From: Prevotellaceae bacterium
GTDB lineage: Bacteria; Bacteroidota; Bacteroidia; Bacteroidales; Bacteroidaceae
Length of the DNA: 40,310 nt
Assembly: GCA_022508585.1 (NCBI GenBank)
Contig: JAFLUU010000002.1
Span: 1 to 40,310, forward strand
Direction: 5' to 3'
In this document: positions 1 to 9,345 of the stretch, piece after piece
How the letters are laid out: every line of letters starts with the position of its first letter
How positions within the stretch are numbered: position 1 is the stretch's first letter
The notes under the pieces: model-generated
Told to the model about the DNA's origin: nothing
Databases searched by the model: none
What the model saw: the letters and a program-made list of their open reading frames with translations, nothing else
Program-made: the position numbers and the translations under genes

Positions 1-66
1 CGAAATGAAATAAACGAGAAATAGATAATACATACTTCTGATTGAGCTTTACGCTCTTGTTCTCTT

Positions 67-185
67 GATGTTAGAGTCTGGAAAATTCTAAAATACGAGA
101 ATGGGATGCGGAAAAGTTCACGCGTTTATAGGCGTGAGCTTCTTTCCCCTTATTTGTATTTTTAGGTTTCCAGACACCCAACATC
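67..185. ncRNA. Candidate structured RNA: long interrupted hairpin upstream of ORF 294
   Basis: Nested complementary arms: GATGTT (67-72)/AACATC (180-185); GTCTGGAAA (76-84)/TTTCCAGAC (167-175); CTAAAATAC/GTATTTTTAG; TCACGC (118-123)/GCGTGA (132-137). Family not identified and strand unknown. Confidence 0.4.
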
Positions 186-293
186 AAAAATAAGGACTAT
201 TGAAAGAGTTTTTACGCCTTTCTTTGTATTCCTTTGGTAGAACAATAAAAAGAGATAAACCTTTTTATTAACTTCTAAATTCATATTAAAACA

Positions 294-932
294 ATGAAGA
301 CTTTAAAATTTTTCAACAAAACGCTACCATTCGTTAGGAAGCATCTTGTGTTTATTTTTGCCTTGTGTTTTTTTGCGCCGAATGTTCATGCTCGTCGCAT
401 TGCTTACTATTTCTACATGGATAACAATGATAAGCATATCTATGAAGATGAGAATGTAAAAGTGTGCATGGTAAGCGATATAATTTATGTATATAACAAA
501 ACCAGCCAAATTATTTATATCGATAAGGCAAACAGTTTTGCGGTATTAAATGGAAAACATTACACCATGTTCTCAAATTCGGTAACTACTTCAGGTATAT
601 CTGGCAATAGTGGAATAGGTGTAAACTTAGGTATGATAAGTCCGTATCTTAACGGTATCAGTGTAAGTGGAGGCCGTGGCATATATAACCAGACGGCGAC
701 TTATGAAAAAAGGATATATTCTTTGCCTCCTAAAACATGGGTAGGGATATGGACATGGAATGATCCATTTTCGTTAATGGCTTCAGACGGACATATTATA
801 GATAATGGGAATAAGTTTCTCCCCTTAACTCCCCGGAGTCGCTATGTAGAACGAGGCAAAAAGATAAAGCTGACAAAAGGATTTGTCCGGACTTTTGAAT
901 ACAATAATTCTCCTCTTCGTTATAAACATTGA
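294..932 (+). CDS. Hypothetical protein with N-terminal hydrophobic signal-like segment; may be the 5' part of a frameshifted gene
   Basis: 212-aa ORF with ATG start and N-terminal hydrophobic stretch (LVFIFALCFFAPNVHA). Confidence 0.6.
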   Translation: MKTLKFFNKTLPFVRKHLVFIFALCFFAPNVHARRIAYYFYMDNNDKHIYEDENVKVCMVSDIIYVYNKTSQIIYIDKANSFAVLNGKHYTMFSNSVTTSGISGNSGIGVNLGMISPYLNGISVSGGRGIYNQTATYEKRIYSLPPKTWVGIWTWNDPFSLMASDGHIIDNGNKFLPLTPRSRYVERGKKIKLTKGFVRTFEYNNSPLRYKH

Positions 933-1192
933 TTACATATTCTTTAACGGAGGACTTGAAAGAAACAAAAGAGGTTGCTACTGACGAAAATTATCTAAAA
1001 GCAATGGTTGCGGACAGCTATAAAGGTTGGAAAGATTATCGTGCAGAAAAGATACCTTATTGCAGACCGTTTATGGAAGATACGGAGAACTACTCAAATT
1101 GGTCGCGCTATAAGGAAGGGCGGAGACTCGAGGATGTGGAATTCTTTGGAGTACTTATCGCTCCAATTGTACTTGAATTGTTATTGTTGTAG
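929..1192 (+). pseudogene. Likely continuation of ORF 294-932 in another frame
   Basis: TTG-start ORF overlapping the previous stop. The text reads on naturally from ...FEYNNSPLRYKH into LITYSLTEDLKETKEV..., and no RBS is evident. Confidence 0.45.
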
Positions 1193-1214
1193 TTGTTATA
1201 AATCCTAATCACGA

Positions 1215-1264
1215 ACACTAATTCGGGCATCAGTGTTACAAAATGCTGATGCCTGAATTGGTGT
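1215..1264. repeat. Hairpin repeat copy A
   Basis: Inverted repeat acactaattcgggcatcag...ctgatgcctgaattggtgt. 42/45 nt identical to 2197-2241. Confidence 0.75.
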
Positions 1265-1397
1265 GATAGGGTGGTGTAATTGTGCGCTGTTTTGCCTTTT
1301 CCTTTGTTGTTTTTCAGTTATGCAAGCATTTTTTTTTGTGATTTTGTTGCGCATTTTAGAAACAAAATCTAACTTTGCAACAAAATGAAAAACACAG

Positions 1398-1742
1398 ATG
1401 GAACAAGTAATCTTTGAGGTAGAACTCTTAGAAGAAGCAAGAGCTTTTTTGAAATCACTCTCAAAAGATATAAGACTAAAAATAGGTCACAATATCCGCA
1501 GGGTGCAAAAAGGCGAACAAAACATAAAACTATTCAAAAAGTTAGACAGCACAGATATTTGGGAGTTTCGCACCATATACCATGGCGTCCAGTACCGTCT
1601 GTTCGCTTTTTGGGACAAAGACAATAATACAATAGTCGTAGCTACACATGGCATAATCAAGAAGACGCAAAAGACCCCAATCAAAGAAATCGCAAAAGCC
1701 GAATCAATCAGAATAAAATACTTTAAGAATAAAACCGAATAA
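1398..1742 (+). CDS. RelE/HigB (Gp49-like) family toxin
   Basis: 114-aa protein with RelE-superfamily pattern (ARAFLKSLSKDIRLKIGHNIRRVQKGE...LFKKLDSTDIWEFRTIYHGVQYRLFAFWDKDNNTIVVATHGIIKKTQKTP); immediately followed by an XRE gene. Confidence 0.85.
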   Translation: MEQVIFEVELLEEARAFLKSLSKDIRLKIGHNIRRVQKGEQNIKLFKKLDSTDIWEFRTIYHGVQYRLFAFWDKDNNTIVVATHGIIKKTQKTPIKEIAKAESIRIKYFKNKTE

Positions 1743-1752
1743 ATTAAAAAAT

Positions 1753-2088
1753 ATGAAACAGGTAGGAGATATGAAGTTATACAACTTCGAGGAAATATTA
1801 GAAGAAGATCTTGGGCTCATCGGCACTCCAGAGCGCGACGAGTTTGAGCGTAGCGTAGACCGGCATGTGCAAGTATACCGTGTAGGCGAAGCTATCAAGC
1901 GAGCTCGTGAAGCAAAACAACTCACCCAAACTGAACTCGGCAAGAAATTAGGCGTACAACGAGCACAAGTAAGCAGGATAGAAAGCGGCAAATCTATTAC
2001 CTTAACCTCAATGATACGAGCATTTCAAGCCCTTGGCGTAGAATGCTCCCTCGATATGAAGGGTATCGGTAAAGTTGCACTATGGTAA
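1753..2088 (+). CDS. XRE-family HigA-like antitoxin
   Basis: HTH_3 pattern AREAKQLTQTELGKKLGVQRAQVSRIESGKSITLTSMIRAFQALG; directly downstream of the toxin. Confidence 0.87.
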   Translation: MKQVGDMKLYNFEEILEEDLGLIGTPERDEFERSVDRHVQVYRVGEAIKRAREAKQLTQTELGKKLGVQRAQVSRIESGKSITLTSMIRAFQALGVECSLDMKGIGKVALW

Positions 2089-2196
2089 AAGTGAAATATC
2101 GAATGACTCATATCCCGGTATAGGGTAAGTGTTCCTGCCCTTTTATGTCGCTTTGTGTCGCATCTTAGTCTTTTTAGTTGTACGAGAGTAATAAAT

Positions 2197-2241
2197 AATT
2201 CGGGCATCAGTGTAACAAAACGCTGATGCCCGAATTGGTGT
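2197..2241. repeat. Hairpin repeat copy B
   Basis: aattcgggcatcagtgtaacaaaacgctgatgcccgaattggtgt; 3 mismatches to 1220-1264; strong stem aattcgggcatcag/ctgatgcccgaatt. Confidence 0.75.
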
Positions 2242-2368
2242 TGTATTATAAGGATTGTATGTTTTTTGTATGCTCTTTGTTGTTTTTGTTGATGTGATTG
2301 AGCAATGCTATCGCGAGAATTAGTTAAATTCGCAGTTGATTAGAAAATAAATAAACAAATATAACAAT

Positions 2369-4135
2369 ATGTATAGGACTAAAACATGTGGCTGCCTGCG
2401 CATTGGCAATGTCGGTGAGCAGGTAACATTGGCGGGCTGGGTGCAGAGAACCCGCAAAATGGGGGGTATGACTTTTGTTGACCTCCGCGACCGCTATGGT
2501 ATAACGCAATTGGTATTCAACGAGGAGACGGACGCCGCTCTGTGCGAGGAAGCTAACAAGCTCGGGCGCGAATATGTGGTGCAGGTGGAGGGTAGTGTCA
2601 ATGAGCGCTACAACAAGAACCCCAAGATGCCCACAGGCGACATAGAGATAATAGTTAGCACGATGAAGGTGCTCAACAAGAGCCTCACGCCGCCCTTTAC
2701 TATCGAGGAGAACACCGATGGCGGCGACGAGCTGCGCATGAAGTACCGCTACCTTGACCTGCGCCGCAGCAATGTGAGGGCTAACCTCGAGTTGCGCCAC
2801 AAGTTCTGCCTTGCGGTGAGAGATTACTTAGACAAGGAGGGCTTTCTTGAAATTGAGACCCCTGTTCTGGTAGGCTCTACGCCCGAAGGAGCGAGGGATT
2901 TCATTGTTCCGTCGCGTATGAACCCGGGTCAGTTCTATGCGCTGCCGCAGAGCCCCCAGACGCTGAAGCAACTGCTTATGGTGGCGGGCATGGATCGCTA
3001 CTTCCAGATAGTGAAGTGCTTCCGCGACGAGGATCTGCGCGCTGACCGCCAGCCGGAGTTCACGCAGATAGACTGTGAGATGAGCTTTGTGGAGCAGGAT
3101 GATATTATCCGCACCTTCGAGGGACTGACCAAGTACCTTTTCAAGGAGGTGCGTGGTTATGACTTGGGCGACGAGCCGTTCCTGCGTATGCCGTGGCTCG
3201 AAGCAATGACGCGCTTCGGCTCTGACAAACCGGATATGCGCTTCGGCATGGAGTTTGTGGAGCTGATGGACACGCTGAAGGGCACGGGCGAGTTTGGCGT
3301 GTTCAATGAGGCTGCCTACATCGGCGGTATCTGCGCCAAGGGCTGCGCTTCATATACGCGCAAGCAGATTGACGAGCTGACGGACTTCGTTCGCAGTCCG
3401 CAGATCGGGGCAAAAGGCCTTGTGTACGCTCGTGTGGGCGAGGACGGCACGGTTAAGAGCTCGGTGGACAAGTTCTACCAGCCCGAAGTGCTGCAAAGCC
3501 TCGCTGCCAAGATGCAAGCCGAGGCCGGCGACCTCATTCTGATTATCAGCGGCGACGATGCTATGCGCGCCCGCAAGCAGCTGTGCGAGCTGCGCCTGCT
3601 GATGGGCGACCGTCTCGGCTTGCGCGACAAAAACAAGTTTGCTCTGCTCTGGGTGGTGGACTTCCCGATGTTTGAGTGGAGCGATGAGGAACAGCGCCTG
3701 ATGGCTATGCACCACCCGTTCACTGCTCCGAAGCCGTCGGACATCGCTAAGCTTGACACTGCGCCTGCCGAGGTGCTTGCCGACGCGTATGACATGGTGT
3801 GCAACGGCGTGGAGGTCGGCGGCGGCTCTATTCGTATCCACGACGCGGTGTTGCAGGCTAAGATATTCGAGGTTTTAGGATTCACGCCCGAGAAAGCGCA
3901 GGAGCAGTTCGGCTTCCTGATGAATGCGTTTAAGTTTGGTGCGCCGCCTCACGGTGGTCTGGCCTACGGTCTCGACCGTTTTGTGAGCTTGTTCGCCGGT
4001 CTGGACTCTATCCGCGACTGTATAGCGTTCCCGAAGAACAATTCCGGCCGCGATGTGATGCTCGACGCTCCGTCGGTGGTGGATCAGTCGCAGCTCGACG
4101 AGCTTTGCCTCCAGCTTGCGCCGCAAAAGAAATAG
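2369..4135 (+). CDS. aspS: Aspartyl-tRNA synthetase
   Basis: 588-aa class II aaRS. Motifs [23 protein letters not shown] and [11 protein letters not shown]-terminal OB-fold [26 protein letters not shown]. Confidence 0.97.
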   Translation: MYRTKTCGCLRIGNVGEQVTLAGWVQRTRKMGGMTFVDLRDRYGITQLVFNEETDAALCEEANKLGREYVVQVEGSVNERYNKNPKMPTGDIEIIVSTMKVLNKSLTPPFTIEENTDGGDELRMKYRYLDLRRSNVRANLELRHKFCLAVRDYLDKEGFLEIETPVLVGSTPEGARDFIVPSRMNPGQFYALPQSPQTLKQLLMVAGMDRYFQIVKCFRDEDLRADRQPEFTQIDCEMSFVEQDDIIRTFEGLTKYLFKEVRGYDLGDEPFLRMPWLEAMTRFGSDKPDMRFGMEFVELMDTLKGTGEFGVFNEAAYIGGICAKGCASYTRKQIDELTDFVRSPQIGAKGLVYARVGEDGTVKSSVDKFYQPEVLQSLAAKMQAEAGDLILIISGDDAMRARKQLCELRLLMGDRLGLRDKNKFALLWVVDFPMFEWSDEEQRLMAMHHPFTAPKPSDIAKLDTAPAEVLADAYDMVCNGVEVGGGSIRIHDAVLQAKIFEVLGFTPEKAQEQFGFLMNAFKFGAPPHGGLAYGLDRFVSLFAGLDSIRDCIAFPKNNSGRDVMLDAPSVVDQSQLDELCLQLAPQKK

Positions 4136-4255
4136 AATTAGCCGGACTTGGATTGTTGTCAGCCACAAAGGTTGCTTAAAATCCGAGTCCGGTTTTTATA
4201 TATCGACATTATAAATAAACAGGTAGGGATTTCTGCCTCCAACATCGTCATAAAT

Positions 4256-7200
4256 ATGATAAAGAAAAACTTTTCGCTCTCCGTTTGCATCTTGTTGTGC
4301 GCGCTGATGAGCATTTGGCCGCTCAGCAGCAAGGGTGAGCGCGTGGTGAATGTGGCTAATGCCGGTACTCTGAGCACTCTGCTGAAGCAGAGCGGGAGTG
4401 AGCTCAAACTCAAGGGCAAACTGAACGGCACTGATGTGAAATACCTGCGCGAGCTCATCAATAATGGCGGCGTGGTGGCAATCGACCTCTCGGAGGTGCA
4501 TATTGTGAGCGGTGGCGAGGCTTATCTCGACTCGTTGAAGACCGAAGATGATGCAATCGGGCAGGATATGTTCAAGGACTGCCGCAATCTGCACCGGATA
4601 GTGCTCCCAAACACTCTGCGCAGCATCGGAACGACTGCGTTCTCGCACTCCGGACTGCGCAAGATAGACATTCCTAACAGCGTATGCCGCATTGGGCGCG
4701 ATGCGTTCGCCAATTGCCGCTCGTTAGACACCGTTATAATCGGCAGCAGGGTTACGGCGCTCGACCAAGGGGTGTTCTATCGCTCGAATGTGAAGCAAGC
4801 GTACATCAAGCGCGTTACTCCGCCCAGCATCGGCAACTATCTGTTTACCTCTAACCCTAATGTGTGCGTCTACAGCAGCGCATTGGAGGATTACAGCGAG
4901 AGTAGCTGGAGCAACTTCTGCTCTCTGACAGGCGGATTGGAGAAACGCTATCCGCAGAAGGAGGATAAGACGACGGCGATGGTGAATCAGAAACTCGCCA
5001 TCTTCTTTGAGGACGCGGCGTGCACCAAACTGCGCGCCCAGTACCTCGCTATGAACGACAAGAAGCTCATGGCTGCCATGAAGAAGGCTAAAATGCCTGC
5101 TTTCATGCGCAATCTTGCCCTCAAACTGAAGAATAATGGCTGGGCTGCCTATGAACAGGATTTTCGCATTCACGATTACAAGGCTTTCAGCGATGCAAAC
5201 TACTGGAACAACAAGTTACGAAGCACCGGCGGCTCGTATATGGGCAACCCGACGGGCATCTGGACCAGCGGATACGACACTCTGTATGTCTTTGTGGACT
5301 CTGATGTGCCTGCCGATGCTACTCTATACCTTGCCGGCTGTGTTAAGAACGACTTGCTGAGCGATGCCAAATGCGGGCAGAAGCTTGTGAAAGGACTCAA
5401 CATCGTTGAGGGACAGAAAGACGCGCTATATTACATTATATACACTGCTGACACACGCTCGCAGACCAAAACGCTCAGCGAGTGGCCAAAAATAAAAATC
5501 CATATCGAAGGCGGCATCGTTAACGGCTACTATGATGTGGCACGCAAGAGCGATAGCGACTACCGCGCCTTGCTTGCGGGGGCTACCCACGAGCTTTTCA
5601 CCGTGAAGTCCGACGAAGCGTTGTTTAACTTCAAGACTGAGAGTTACAAGAGCGTCTGGCCGGAGACTATTGACAAGGCAATATGCTGGTTCGACAGCGT
5701 TACGGTGTGGGAGAAGGAGATAATGGGCTACTGCGAGTCGGTTGTTAATGGGCAGAGGGCGCAAGCACCCTACAACCTCACCGGTGGCGAGAGCATCTTC
5801 CCGATTTACTACAATAATCCCAACTTTGCAATCGAGGGCAAGGAGTCTGATGCCGGCTGGGCGAACTCTACGCTTTACCGCACCTCTTATAACTCGCTGC
5901 GCTGCATCTCGGCGTCGTTTGATGTAACTCTTCCTAATCACGACGACTGGTGCGCCGGCCACGAGTGCGGACATAACAACCAAAAAGCAATCAATTTGGA
6001 GGCGGCCACCGAGTCGTCGAACAACTTGTTCTCCAATGCTGTTCGCTACCTCACCGGTAATGCGACATCGAAGGGGGCTGCGCTCTCTTCGGTGATGGAC
6101 GAGTACACTCGCAACGCGCCTTTTGTGTTGCGCAGCGGCAATAGCATGATGCATATGTACTATCAGCTGTATCTCTACTATCATCTTGGACGCAAGAACA
6201 CCTCTTTCTATCCCAACTTCTTCAAAGCGCTACGCGAAGACCCGCTTGAGCTCTGGGGCAGCAGCGATAGTAGCATCTTGAAGTTCGCACGCAAGGCTTG
6301 CGAGGTGGCACAGGAAGATTTGACCGACTTTTTTGCCGCCTACGGCTTCTTTGAGGCATACGACGAGCGTACTATTGGCGACTATGGCTCGCATTCGTCC
6401 TACTCTAAGCAGGAAGACATCGACCGCACGCTTGCTGAAATCTCCAAGTACCCGAAAAACCGCGCTATCCTCTTCGTAGAGGATAGGGTTGACTATGTTT
6501 TGACCAACGGCTACCTCTCTCCGGCAGGACAGAAGCGTCGCGACTCCGACCAAGTGGGACAATGTGGCGACCTCGGGCAGTTTACGGACTATCTTGACGA
6601 GAATTTCAAGCCGTCGAAGTACACTTATGTGCAGGCCGACTCGCTTTATGCCATGACAGGCGAGGGTGGTGTAGGTTTCATTGTGCTTGACGCTGAGGAT
6701 AAGATGCTTTTTGCCTCCAACGCCAAGACTTTCCGCATTCCCACGAGCATTGGTACAGACTTTAAAATTTATTCCGTCGATGCCGACGGCACTTTGCACG
6801 AGGCTGTCAAGTCCGGCAATGGTGGCGTGGAGGTTGTGTCGCTCGCCAAAGCCGGCACTTTGGCTGACAATATTTCTTCTTCCGTTCTCAAGGCTACTAT
6901 CAGCGGCGACATCAATGGAACAGACATCAAGCAGATGCGTGAGTTAATGGAAAAGGGTAGTCTGACGGTGCTCGACATCTCTAATATAAACATAGTAGAG
7001 GGTGGCGACAATTATTACAAGGATTACAATAGCGAACTCGGCATTATCGGCGGTTATGCCTTCCATGGTTGCAAAAAACTGATTGCCGCGAGATTGCCGA
7101 AGACTATAACTAAGATTGGCACGAATGCTTTCTCGCGCACGGGACTGAATATGATTGTCGTCCCCGACAATGTGGACACGCTTGGCGGCGATGCTTTCGC

Positions 7201-7462
7201 TTACTGCGATGCGTTGTCGCAGGTGGTGATTGGTCAGGGCGCTAAGAGATTAGAAAAGGGCGTGTTCTACAACTCTCATGTTAAAGATGTCTATGTAAAA
7301 GCATTAACGCCGCCGACTTTGGGAACTTATATCTTTACAAGTAAGCCGACAATCCATGTTCCTGCCAGCGCGCTGGAGGATTACAACAACTCCGACTGGG
7401 CGAAATTCGGAACTATTGTCGGAGATCTCGATGAGCAGGATATTTGTTCAATATGCCAATAG
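4256..7462 (+). CDS. Secreted M60-like (enhancin-type) metallopeptidase with N- and C-terminal BspA-type leucine-rich repeats
   Basis: Internal start MIKKNFSLSVCILLCALMSIWPLSSKG (signal peptide). Gluzincin motif HECGHNNQ in WCAGHECGHNNQKAINLEAATESSNNLFSN. LRR_5-like segments at both ends. Confidence 0.85.
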   Translation: MIKKNFSLSVCILLCALMSIWPLSSKGERVVNVANAGTLSTLLKQSGSELKLKGKLNGTDVKYLRELINNGGVVAIDLSEVHIVSGGEAYLDSLKTEDDAIGQDMFKDCRNLHRIVLPNTLRSIGTTAFSHSGLRKIDIPNSVCRIGRDAFANCRSLDTVIIGSRVTALDQGVFYRSNVKQAYIKRVTPPSIGNYLFTSNPNVCVYSSALEDYSESSWSNFCSLTGGLEKRYPQKEDKTTAMVNQKLAIFFEDAACTKLRAQYLAMNDKKLMAAMKKAKMPAFMRNLALKLKNNGWAAYEQDFRIHDYKAFSDANYWNNKLRSTGGSYMGNPTGIWTSGYDTLYVFVDSDVPADATLYLAGCVKNDLLSDAKCGQKLVKGLNIVEGQKDALYYIIYTADTRSQTKTLSEWPKIKIHIEGGIVNGYYDVARKSDSDYRALLAGATHELFTVKSDEALFNFKTESYKSVWPETIDKAICWFDSVTVWEKEIMGYCESVVNGQRAQAPYNLTGGESIFPIYYNNPNFAIEGKESDAGWANSTLYRTSYNSLRCISASFDVTLPNHDDWCAGHECGHNNQKAINLEAATESSNNLFSNAVRYLTGNATSKGAALSSVMDEYTRNAPFVLRSGNSMMHMYYQLYLYYHLGRKNTSFYPNFFKALREDPLELWGSSDSSILKFARKACEVAQEDLTDFFAAYGFFEAYDERTIGDYGSHSSYSKQEDIDRTLAEISKYPKNRAILFVEDRVDYVLTNGYLSPAGQKRRDSDQVGQCGDLGQFTDYLDENFKPSKYTYVQADSLYAMTGEGGVGFIVLDAEDKMLFASNAKTFRIPTSIGTDFKIYSVDADGTLHEAVKSGNGGVEVVSLAKAGTLADNISSSVLKATISGDINGTDIKQMRELMEKGSLTVLDISNINIVEGGDNYYKDYNSELGIIGGYAFHGCKKLIAARLPKTITKIGTNAFSRTGLNMIVVPDNVDTLGGDAFAYCDALSQVVIGQGAKRLEKGVFYNSHVKDVYVKALTPPTLGTYIFTSKPTIHVPASALEDYNNSDWAKFGTIVGDLDEQDICSICQ

Positions 7463-7512
7463 TGCAAGCCGAATAAGCGTCAGCATCTAATTTATTTTAT
7501 AGTTTCTTCTAT

Positions 7513-7558
7513 AACGCATTGCGCATAAAACAATATGCGCGATGCGTTTCTTTTTTTG
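7513..7558 (+). terminator. Rho-independent terminator of the M60 gene
   Basis: aacgcattgcgcata/tatgcgcgatgcgtt stem followed by tctttttttgttt. Confidence 0.75.
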
Positions 7559-7572
7559 TTTCTCGAGGAGCC

Positions 7573-7762
7573 GAAATTTAAGTGTGTCAGCGTGAAATTT
7601 AAGTGCGTTGAAGTCTCCAACTAATTGCGTGCACATTTTAATGAGCACGCAATTAAATTTCAGTAGCACGCAGTTTGTTGCGCAGTAGGACGCGATTAGT
7701 GAAAAGAAGCACGCGCATTGTTGAAACAAGATCGCGCTTAGATGAAACGCGCTCGCGCTTAC
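7573..7762. repeat. Degenerate roughly 21-bp periodic array
   Basis: gaaatttaagtg recurs at 7573 and 7594 (21-bp offset). Then successive 21-22 nt units ending in CACGC/CTCGC, e.g. GATTAGTGAAAAGAAGCACGC, GCATTGTTGAAACAAGATCGC, GCTTAGATGAAACGCGCTCGC. Confidence 0.55.
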
Positions 7763-8020
7763 TTACGATGCTAATGCATCTGCTGAAATTATGCATATGG
7801 TTTTTATAAAATATCGTCCATTTTATCTTGAAGAACTTGCAAATAACTGCATTTTCAAGGCTTTTTTGAGAGCAAGAATAATATAAGTGTCCAAAAATTG
7901 CGATATTTTGGAAAATCCCTCTCTTGTCTTATAAAGGCAACAGACTGTGCAAAAAAGGTATAAAATGCATACTTTTCTGGGTTTTTCTATTTAGTGAATA
8001 GTGTTTTGTTGCTTTGGTGG

Positions 8021-8087
8021 TAAATAGTTAAGGCTGTAGATTTTTAGTACTATTTACTTGGTAGTAATAAACTTCTTCGTATCTTTG
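8021..8087 (+). promoter_or_regulatory. Bacteroidetes-type promoter of the RM operon with adjacent inverted repeat
   Basis: TTG (8058-8060), 19-nt spacer, TATCTTTG (8080-8087), matching TTTG-N19-21-TAnnTTTG. Perfect 8-bp inverted repeat TAAATAGT (8021-8028)/ACTATTTA (8049-8056) abuts the -33 element. Confidence 0.6.
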
Positions 8088-8211
8088 CATAAACTTAATA
8101 TAATAAATAAAGTTGTTAGGTAATTCTATGCGCATATTTGTGTGTATTTACAGAGAGAACCAAGTATTTATACCGAGTCTGTAAGACTAATATGTGAAGC
8201 TTGGGGATAGT

Positions 8212-9345
8212 ATGGATAACAATAAAACAGAGACACTAATAGACCTATTTGCTGGGTGTGGTGGTTTGTCTTTAGGATTAGAATATGCAGGATTTACTAC
8301 AATCTTTGCAAATGAGATTATACCAGAATATTTTGAGACCTACAAGAGAAATCGTAACTTGGATGAGTCCCAATACTTTGTTGGAGACATAAAAGAGTTA
8401 AACCAAAATATTGACAAGTATCTTTGTGGATTTGGAAATGTGGATTTGGTTTGCGGAGGACCACCTTGTCAAGGGTTTTCTATGGCTAATAGACAAAGAA
8501 TTATTGATGATCCAAGGAATCAACTTTACAAGGAGTATCTAACCTTTTTAGCAAAGGTGCAACCTCGTTTCTTTGTGATGGAGAATGTGCGAGGAATGAA
8601 AAATAAGTGGGATGAGATTAAGGAGGATATACGGAAGTATCTCCCTATTTATATGTTTGATTGTGCTTTGCTGTATGCTGAGGACTATGGAATACCGCAG
8701 CATAGAGAAAGATTTATTGTTATTGGTAATAAAATTGGTGTAGAACCTAAACTTATTTTTGACAGCATTGCAGAACAAAAGAGGGATCATTTTGTATTGA
8801 GGGATGCTCTTGCAGGTTTACCTATATTAGGTAATAAAACCCAAAAAGGGAAGTCCAACATTGAGGATGCAATATCTGGATTTACAGAGATTGATTTTAA
8901 ATATACCGAGGATAGTTTTTATCGTTTTATCAATGGGGATAGAAAGATAAGTAAACTATACAATCATAAAAATAGATACAACAACCCAAGAGATATTGAG
9001 ATTTTCTCAAGGTTACCTCAAGGGGCAAACTCATTACACGAATCTATAGCTGATATTATGCCTTACAAATCAAGAAATGATATGTTTAAGGATAAGTATT
9101 ATAAGTTACAAGAAGATTGTGTATGCAAAACCATTACATCTCATATGAAATTTGATTGTAATATGTATATACATCCTTGGCAACCTAGAGGATTAAGTCC
9201 AAGAGAAGCAGCAAGATTGCAGACTTTTCCAGATGACTATATTATTTATGGCTCACAAAATAGTTGGTATGCTCAAGTAGGTAATGCTGTACCTGTAAAA
9301 CTTGCAGAAGTAATTGGTAATGCTATAATGAAATTTGCTAAATGA
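8212..9345 (+). CDS. DNA (cytosine-5) methyltransferase 1
   Basis: Start taken at MDNNKTETLIDLF. C5-MTase motifs DLFAGCGGLSLGLEYAGF (I), GGPPCQGFS (IV), ENVRGM (VI), QHRERFIVIG (VIII), PREAARLQTFPDDY (IX), VGNAVP (X). Confidence 0.95.
   Translation: MDNNKTETLIDLFAGCGGLSLGLEYAGFTTIFANEIIPEYFETYKRNRNLDESQYFVGDIKELNQNIDKYLCGFGNVDLVCGGPPCQGFSMANRQRIIDDPRNQLYKEYLTFLAKVQPRFFVMENVRGMKNKWDEIKEDIRKYLPIYMFDCALLYAEDYGIPQHRERFIVIGNKIGVEPKLIFDSIAEQKRDHFVLRDALAGLPILGNKTQKGKSNIEDAISGFTEIDFKYTEDSFYRFINGDRKISKLYNHKNRYNNPRDIEIFSRLPQGANSLHESIADIMPYKSRNDMFKDKYYKLQEDCVCKTITSHMKFDCNMYIHPWQPRGLSPREAARLQTFPDDYIIYGSQNSWYAQVGNAVPVKLAEVIGNAIMKFAK

Noticed and set aside
1215-2241. Insertion sequence or composite transposon around the TA genes
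   Set aside because: No transposase and the repeats are simple hairpins; kept only as a direct-repeat observation.
5426-6184. 252-aa minus-strand ORF inside the M60 gene
   Set aside because: Shadow ORF opposite the catalytic domain.
7573-7762. CRISPR array
   Set aside because: Units are degenerate throughout with no identical repeats separated by unique spacers, and no cas genes are present.
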